Positions 57,745 through 64,000 of a DNA stretch of 64,000 bases are shown one piece after another. Below the pieces are notes generated by a model. The model ran no database searches. It worked only from the letters and a program-made list of their open reading frames with translations, and was not told the DNA's origin. Source of the DNA: Ichthyophis bannanicus (Eukaryota > Chordata > Amphibia > Gymnophiona > Ichthyophiidae); the NCBI GenBank assembly GCA_033557465.1, contig CM066040.1:323968297-324032296 (forward strand), given 5' to 3'. Position numbers and translations under genes: made by a program. Position 1 is the stretch's first letter. Every line of letters starts with the position of its first letter.

Positions 57745-60185
57745 AAATAGGGGATAGGGGATTTCAGTATGCTAGATGTTGATTGGCACATTCCTGCTGC
57801 AGTATTATCTAGAAGTAAAGAGATCCTGGATTCTCTACAGGGAGAACTATTCAAGCAATTGGTAACAGAACCCACAAGTGAAGGGGTCATACTGGACTTG
57901 GTGCTTACCAATGGTGAAAGTGTTTCTGATGTTATAGTGGGAGATCATTTTACATCCAGTGATCACCAGATGGTGTGGTTCAGTATTAGGACTAGGGCTG
58001 TTAGAATCCATTCAAAAGTGAGGGTCTTTAGACTTTAGGAAGACTAACTTTGCCAAGATGGGCCAATACCTCAGGGAGTCTTTAGCGGGATGGGAACAGC
58101 TGGGGGATGTAGAAAAACAGTGAGCAAAACTGAAAGGGGATATTTGAAGGGCAACCAACCTTTTTGTTAAAATGGTAAATAAAGGAAAAGAAGACCGCTA
58201 TGGCTTTCAAAAGAAGTAGCTGAAAAAGTGAAGAAAAAGAGGGAGGCCTTCATGAAATACAAGAGATCACAGAAAGAGGAAGACAGGCATCTATATTTGG
58301 AAAAACTTAGAGAAACTAGCAAAGTAGTCAGGAAAGCAAAGATTCAAAAGGAGGAGGAAATAGCCAATGCAATAAAATGGGGGGATAAGACATTTTTCAG
58401 ATATGTTAGTGAGAAGAGGAAGGGCAAAAGTGGTATTATCAGACTCAAGGGTGAAGGGGAGGAATATGTAGAAGCTGATGAGAATAAAGTGGAATTGCTT
58501 AACAAATATTTCTTTTCTGTGTTCACAGATGAAGAACCAGGTACAGGACCTCAGAAAACACCCACAAACAGGAACAGACGTGACGGACATCTTGAACAAT
58601 TTCAGAAGACTGTGTTCATGAGAAACTAGCTCAACTTAAAGTAGACAAAGCGATGGGACTGGATGGGATACACCCTAGAATACTGAGAGAACTTGGGGAC
58701 ATTCTAGCAGCTCCACTGACTGACCTTTTCAATGCCTCGTTGGAGTCGGGAGTGGTGCCAAAGGACTGGAGAGAGGCTCATGTGGTGCCTTTACACAAAA
58801 GCAGAAGTAAGGATGTGGTTGAAAACTACAGGCCAGTTAGTTTAACTTCGGTGGTGAGTAAATTATTGGAAATGCTGATGAAAGAGAAAATAGTGAGGTT
58901 TCTGGAGTCCAGCGGATTACAGGATCTGAGGCAGCATGGATTCACCAGAGGCAGGTCTTGTCAGACAAATCTGATTGATTTCTTTGACTGAGTGACCAGG
59001 GAGTTGGACCGAGGGAGAGCCCTAGATGTGGTGTATTTAGATTTCAGTAAAGCCTTTGACACTGTTCCTCACAGGCGACTTATAAACAAACTGAGCACTC
59101 TAGGGATGGACCCTAAAGTTACTGCTTGGGTTAGAAATTGGTTGGGTGGGAGGTAACAAAGAGTACAGGTAAATGGAGCTCACTCTGAGGAGAAGGATGT
59201 TACCAGTGGTGTGCCCCAGGGATCTGTCCTTGGTCCGATTCTTTTTAACATCTTTGTTAGTGATATAGCGAGCGGAAGGGCTGTCGGGTAAGGTTTGCCT
59301 CTTTGCGGATGATACCAAAATCTGCAATAGAGTAGACACCCAGGAAGGTGTAGATAACATGAGGAGGGATCTAGCTAAGCTTGAAGAATGGTCTAGAATT
59401 TGGCAGCTGGGATTTAATGTTAAAAAATGTAAGGTCATGCATTTGGGCTGCAGCAATCCAAGGGAGCAATATAGTATAAGGGGTGAAGTACTTTTGTCCA
59501 CTAAAGAAGAGCGGGACCTAGGCGTGGTTGTGTCTGACGATCTTAAAGTAGCTAAACAGGTAGAAAAGGCGACGGCAAAAGCTAGAAGAATGCTTGGATG
59601 CATATGGAGAGGAATGGCTAGCAGAAAAAATGAGGTGATAGTGCCTCTGTATAAGTCTTTGGTGCGACCTCATTTGGAGTATAGTGTGCAATTCTGGAGA
59701 CCGCACCTTCAAAAGGATGTGAACAGGATGAAGTCAGTGCAGAGGGTGGCTACTAAAATGGTTAATGGCCTTCATTATAAAGCATATGAGGACATACTTA
59801 AGGATCTTAATATGTACACCTTAGAGGAAAGGCGGTATAGAGGTGATATGATTGAGATGTTTAAATACCTCCGTGGCATAAATGTTCAGGGGGAGAGTCT
59901 CTTTCAATTGAAAGCAAGTTCTGCTACGAGGAGACAAGGGATGAGGGTGAAGGGGGATAGATTCAGGAGTGATATGCGGAAATATTTCTTTACGGAAAGG
60001 GTGGTGGATCCGTGGAATAGTCTCCCAGTGGAGGTGGTAGAGATGAGGACAGTATCTGAATTCAAAAAAGCATGGGACAAACACAGAGGATCTCTAAAGG
60101 AAAAAAAGGGGACTGTTGTAGTTGTTGATATGGAAGGACAGACTAGATAGGCCATGTGGTCTTTTTCGGTCATTATGTTTCTATG
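57745..60185 (+). mobile_element. CR1 LINE K
   Basis: 5'-truncated CR1 starting in the endonuclease (FSMLDVDWHIP) and continuing to the 3' end (gacagactagataggccatg, gtctttttcggtcattatg, tttctatgttaca at 60180). Coding region broken by several stops and frameshifts. Same family as CR1 H. Confidence 0.88.
57760..60150 (+). pseudogene. CR1 K ORF2 remnant
   Basis: Pieces in order: LDVDWHIPAAVLSRSKEIL, TSSDHQMVWFSI (57769-58038); KTFFRYVSEKRKGKSGI (58228-58629); MGLDGIHPRILRELGD, VENYRPVSLTSVVSK, QHGFTRGRSCQTNL (58653-58991); a TGA, then VVYLDFSKAFDTVPHRRL and [17 protein letters not shown] (59000-59270) and a degraded active-site region near 59300; KLEEWSRIWQLGFNVKKC, LVRPHLEYSVQFWRPHLQK and a C terminus ending 60150. 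Confidence 0.87.
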
Positions 60186-60480
60186 TTACACAAGTTATTT
60201 CATTTTGCAAAATGGCTCACAGTCTAAGTTGTACCTGTACCCTGACAGAGTTTTGTAAAAGTCATGGGTATCGCTGGGGTGGGGAGGGAGCCTAGAAATT
60301 AGCTTAAGCATGGGGAGTTGTATGTAGGGAAAAATATATATAGAGTACCTGAACGTACTCCGCTTTGACTGGTAGAAAAGAGGTATATAAGCCTAGTTAA
60401 ATGTACCCATAATGATAGATGACCAAACAGGGTGGATGACAAAGCTGGCCTAGATAAGGAGTGATATTCTGCAGGTGGTT
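60186..60480. repeat. LINE/SINE tail remnant and unassigned DNA
   Basis: gtacctgaacgtactccgct and agaggtatataagcctagtt (60350-60405) resemble a LINE/SINE 3' tail. The remainder shows nothing recognisable. Confidence 0.5.
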
Positions 60481-62116
60481 TAACTGGTATGATCCTATTT
60501 CCACCTTCCATCTCGCCTATTCTCATTCTATCGCTCTCCACTGCAACTGTCCCTGCAGCCTTCAAGCATGCTGTAGTTACACCTCTCCTCAAGAAGCCCT
60601 TGCTTGATCCTACCTGTCCTTCTAACTATCGACCCATCTCCCTCCTCCCCTTCATTTCTAAACTACTTGAATTTGTGGTTCACTGCTGTTGCCTTGACTT
60701 TCTCGCCTCTCAAGGCCTTTTGGATCCTTTACAACCTGGCTTTCGTCCTTTACATTCTACTGAAACGGCTCTTGTTCCTTGCAAAGTGCAAGGGCCTTTA
60801 CTCAGTCCTCATCCTTCTTGACCTCTCTGCTGCTTTTGACACTGTTGACCACAACCTTCTCTTTGATACCCTGTCCTCGCTTGGTTTTAAGGGCTTTGTA
60901 TTATCCTGGTTCTCCTCTTATTTCTCCCTTCGCTTTTTCAGTGTGTGTTCTGGTGGATCCTCCTCTGCTGTTATCCCACTCTGTTGGTGTACCCCAAGGA
61001 TCTGTCTTGGGTCCACTCCTTTTCTCTCTCTATAACCAGTCTCTTGGTGTGCTCATCTCTTCCCATGGCTTTCAGTACCTTCTTTATGCTGATGACTCCC
61101 AGATCTACCTCTGTACACCTGAAATCTCTCCAGCAATCCAGACTCGGATCTCTGCCTGCCTTTCTGACATTGCTGCTTGGATGTCTCACCGCCGCTTAAA
61201 ATTGAACATGGCCCAAACTGAGCTTCTTATTTTTTCCCCTAAAACCTCCTCTCCTCTTCCTCCTTTCTCCGTCTCTGTGGATAGCTCTCTACTCCTCCCT
61301 GTTTCCTCAGCTCGCAACCTTGGGGTCGTCTTTGACTCCTCTCTTCTCCATACACATCCATCTGATAGCTAAGACCTGCTGTTTCTTTCTCTATAACATC
61401 AACAAAATCCGCCCATTCCTTTCTGAACACAATACTAAGGCACTTATCCACTCCTTAGTCACCTCCCATCTAGACTCTTATAACCTACTCCTTGCTGGTC
61501 TCCCTCTGAATCATCTTTCTCCCTTCAATCTGTTCAACACTCTGCTGCGCAAATAATCTTCCGCCAGCCTTGTCATGCTCATATTACCCCTCTTCTCAAG
61601 TCGCTTCATTGGCTCCCTATCCGTTTTTGCATACAGTTCAAACTTCTCCTGCTGACCTATAAGTGCATTCACTCTGCAGCTCCTCACTACCATTCATCTT
61701 TGATACCTCCTTACACCTCTCCCCGGAAACTTTGCTGTTCTGGCAGATTGTTTCTATCGGTGCCCTTCTCTTCTATTGCTAACGCCAGACTTCGCTCCTT
61801 TCACCTTGTTGCTCGTTATGCCTGGAACAAACTACCTGAGTCTGTACGTCAGGTGTCTTCTCTGGCCCTTTTCAAATCCAGATTGAAAACTTGCCTCTTT
61901 GCTGCCGCTTTCGGATCTTGACTCACCTGATCTCCTTTGTGTTTCTTTACCATTCCCCCTAGATGTATCCCTGTCTACACCTACTGTGTTGTCTGTCTTG
62001 ACTAGATTATAAGCTCTGATGAGCAGGGACTGTCTCTCAAATGTCTGTGCAGCGCTGCGTATGTCTTGTAGCATTATACAAATGCTCAGTAGTAGTAGTA
62101 GAAGTAGTAGTAGAAG
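60481..62116 (+). mobile_element. L2-like LINE M
   Basis: 5'-truncated element with an RT and C-terminal region, followed by a 3' UTR with gagcagggactgtctctcaa, tgcagcgctgcgtatgtctt, and a terminal (agt)n array (62088-62116). The antisense copy at 24370-25110 belongs to the same family. Confidence 0.88.
60489..61921 (+). pseudogene. L2-like M reverse transcriptase (frameshifts)
   Basis: [52 protein letters not shown] (60489-60821), then [20 protein letters not shown] in a second frame, [17 protein letters not shown] and YADDSQIYL (active site, about 61085) in a third, [32 protein letters not shown], stop; then FFLYNINKIRPFLSEHNTK and a C terminus ending LALFKSRLKTCLFAAAF. Confidence 0.87.
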
Positions 62117-63330
62117 ATTTGACATTTGAGGTGTATTCTTAACTAGAACAGTGTGAATAATAGATATAATGGGTCAGTTGGTATCTATCACCATCTCACA
62201 TATAGGCCTAAACCACACCTGTTCGATGGTAAGCTAAGAGGACTATGGTGATGAAAATCCAGTGGTCAGGTGTTGAGGGGAAACCATACTGATATTTCAG
62301 CGTTTACCTTGAAATGAGTCTCATTACCCATTCAGTTTTCACTCTCTCTGAGACTCCAACTACCACATCATCAAGTGATAGTAATTGAGTTTAGCTCCCC
62401 ATATCATTTCAAATGGGCCACTGAACGGCCATAGGATAGGACCAGCAATCAGTTGCCGTGACCATGACTGGACGTGAGCCAGTAACCTATAAATGCATTT
62501 GATATCTCTACAGATCCCTCTCTCTGACCATAGCATTTATTTTTATGCTGTAGAATTAATGCTCCTGTTTTGTTTTGTCTCTTCTCAGTCATTGGGATAT
62601 AATAGGTTATGGGCCTGAGTGTGGAATCAGTGTTAATAAAGTATATTTCACTTTTAATTTTGACATATAATGTAATGATCTTTTTTAAGGCCCTATCATA
62701 TTATATGCATGACTAGATTATTGAGTCTTCATCATCTCCAGATAAATTTATAGTCAAGATGATGCTTGGAATTTATTATTAGTCAATATAGCTCAATACT
62801 CTAACAAGGCGTGTAATAAGATATACATATTTAATGATCCGGAGTTAAACATCCTGTTAATGGGATGATTCGAATGTTGGAACTTTAATTTCCTCCCCTG
62901 CCTCCTCCCCTATTTAAAGGAGTACTGTTCATTTCTTTACATTCTTTTGCTTATATATTGCCTTTTGATTTTATTCCATGTGTCTTACGATATCTGTAGC
63001 ACCACCTATAGCTTCCCCTGTGCAATACAGCACCCATCTATCCCATATACTACTTACCCTTAAACACATATAGTGCTCTGAAACTGCTTGTGATCCCCCT
63101 AGGATAGTCTGGTCATTAGCAGAATATATACTCAAAATGTGTCCTCTAACTGTTGAAAAGTCATCTCTCATATCACTCTTGATAGATTTTAGCCCATTCT
63201 TCCGTTCAGAACTGTTGCAGTTCTGTGACATTGAGGGCCTCCATGTAAAAACAGCTTTCTTCAAAAAAAGATGCTTGTCTGCCTGGCAGTGGATGAATGG
63301 AGCCCAAATGTTTAGAAATGATCTTGTAAC
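62117..63330. other. Unassigned segment
   Basis: AT-rich DNA without recognised coding or repeat features. It may include the 5' side of the Tc1-like element that follows and possibly host DNA. Confidence 0.4.
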
Positions 63331-64000
63331 TCTGTCCAAATAGCTAAAGTTGAAGCATACAATGATTCTATTCAAGAGCAGTCATTCTACCAAGATCTCC
63401 ACAAATGGAAACTCATCCACAAAGACTCATCTCCCCCAACTAACATCTAAAGACCTGACTACCTCTCTCACTGTCACAGATGCAAGGATTCATGAGTCAA
63501 TCATCAGGAAAGAACTGAATTGGAATGTTGTTTATGGAAAAAACAATACTTTCCAAAAAGAACATTGCTACCCACCTCAGGTTCACCAAAGAAAATGTGG
63601 ATGGTCTACAGAACTCTGGACTAATTTTCTCTTAAGTCAAAAATGAAACTTTATGAACCCAGTAACAAATATATTGTGTGGCTACAACCAAATACTGCCT
63701 TCCAAACTAAGAACCTCCTTCCCATCTGCCAAGCATGATAGTGGAGCGTCATGATGTGCGACTGACTTGCTACATCAAGATCTGGATAACTTGGCATTAT
63801 TGTTGGAACCATGAATTCTGCTTTATATCAGAAATTAATTTTACTTTTCCCCAAAGTGCAAGGGAAACTTAAAATATGTATGAAATGAGAAAACATTTGA
63901 GCAGCATGGGATGATATTAAATGGCAAAGAGTGTTTGAAGCAACTGCAAAGCTGTCAATGTTGATAGCGGAAAAGTAAAACGATAAAGGGGTATAGTCCA
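63331..64000 (+). mobile_element. Tc1-like transposon, decayed, running off the window
   Basis: Nucleotide-level similarity, recalled from common vertebrate Tc1 transposase genes, across 63380-63860: ccacaaatggaaactcatcc, ctctctcactgtcacagatg, cattcatgagtcaatcat-type, aggttcaccaaagaaaatgt, agcatgatagtggagcgtca and gttggaaccatgaattctgc. The element is cut by the window end; its left boundary is uncertain. Confidence 0.7.
63380..63880 (+). pseudogene. Tc1-like transposase remnant
   Basis: Frames shift repeatedly. Readable parts correspond to the region before the first catalytic Asp (RFTKENVD-like near 63580) and to the conserved HGGGSIMMWGCF-type block, here damaged (near 63730-63760). A different family from the Tc1 at 35861-39262. 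Inactive. Confidence 0.65.

Noticed and set aside
62971..63375. 134-codon minus-strand frame
   Set aside because: No recognisable motif and it partly overlaps the Tc1-like element on the other strand; probably chance.
1..64000. CRISPR array, prokaryotic operon or integron
   Set aside because: No regularly spaced identical repeats; all enzymes belong to eukaryotic retroelements or DNA transposons, and the tyrosine recombinases are DIRS type linked to RT.

Overview
This window is a eukaryotic, almost certainly vertebrate, intergenic or intronic stretch built nearly entirely of transposable elements. I found no host protein-coding gene, rRNA gene or functional tRNA gene. The mix is DIRS-type tyrosine-recombinase retrotransposons, CR1 and L2-like LINEs, an L1-clade LINE, Tc1/mariner and hAT DNA transposons, and a tRNA-derived SINE. 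It fits a large-genomed amphibian, with a caecilian as my best guess; that species-level call is inference from element content only.

Layout. (1) 1-16095: three nested DIRS elements. Old element A is interrupted inside its RNase H region by element B (3624-15155), and B is interrupted near its right end by element C (9292-14922). C is the best preserved copy: intact gag, RT-RNase H and tyrosine recombinase (YR) frames, both inverted terminal repeats and the internal complementary region. (2) 16570-21700: an L2-like fragment, an antisense CR1 carrying a tiny hAT element, a short minisatellite and a CR1 tail. (3) 21700-25360: mostly low-copy-looking DNA with LINE scraps and one small hairpin insertion. 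(4) 25375-35776: a full-length but dead L1-clade element with a 15-bp target-site duplication, carrying DIRS element D in its 3' UTR. (5) 35861-39262: a Tc1 transposon split by an L2-like LINE with a 540-codon intact RT frame. (6) 39378-42622: DIRS element E, deleted for RT. (7) 42868-54285: DIRS element F on the minus strand, hit by five later insertions, including a CR1 that itself contains an inverted CR1, an unrecognised 1.3-kb segment, and a perfect 160-bp palindrome flanked by a 15-bp direct repeat. (8) 54360-64000: L2-like, DIRS G, SINE, CR1 and L2-like elements, and a decayed Tc1-like element that runs off the end.

How the parts work together. In intact DIRS copies gag lies in one frame, RT-RNase H in the +1 frame, and YR back in the gag frame. 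Gag ends at TTT TGA (B, C) or CTT TGA (D), which looks like a +1 frameshift site feeding RT. The right ends carry a near-perfect splice donor, and a splice-acceptor-like tract precedes gag, so a circular intermediate could be spliced across its junction. Insertions lack target-site duplications and show a 1-2 nt crossover, as expected for YR integration. D and E keep termini but have lost RT, so they look non-autonomous. The nesting gives relative ages: A before B before C; L1 before D; Tc1 before its L2-like insert; F before the plus CR1 before the minus CR1.
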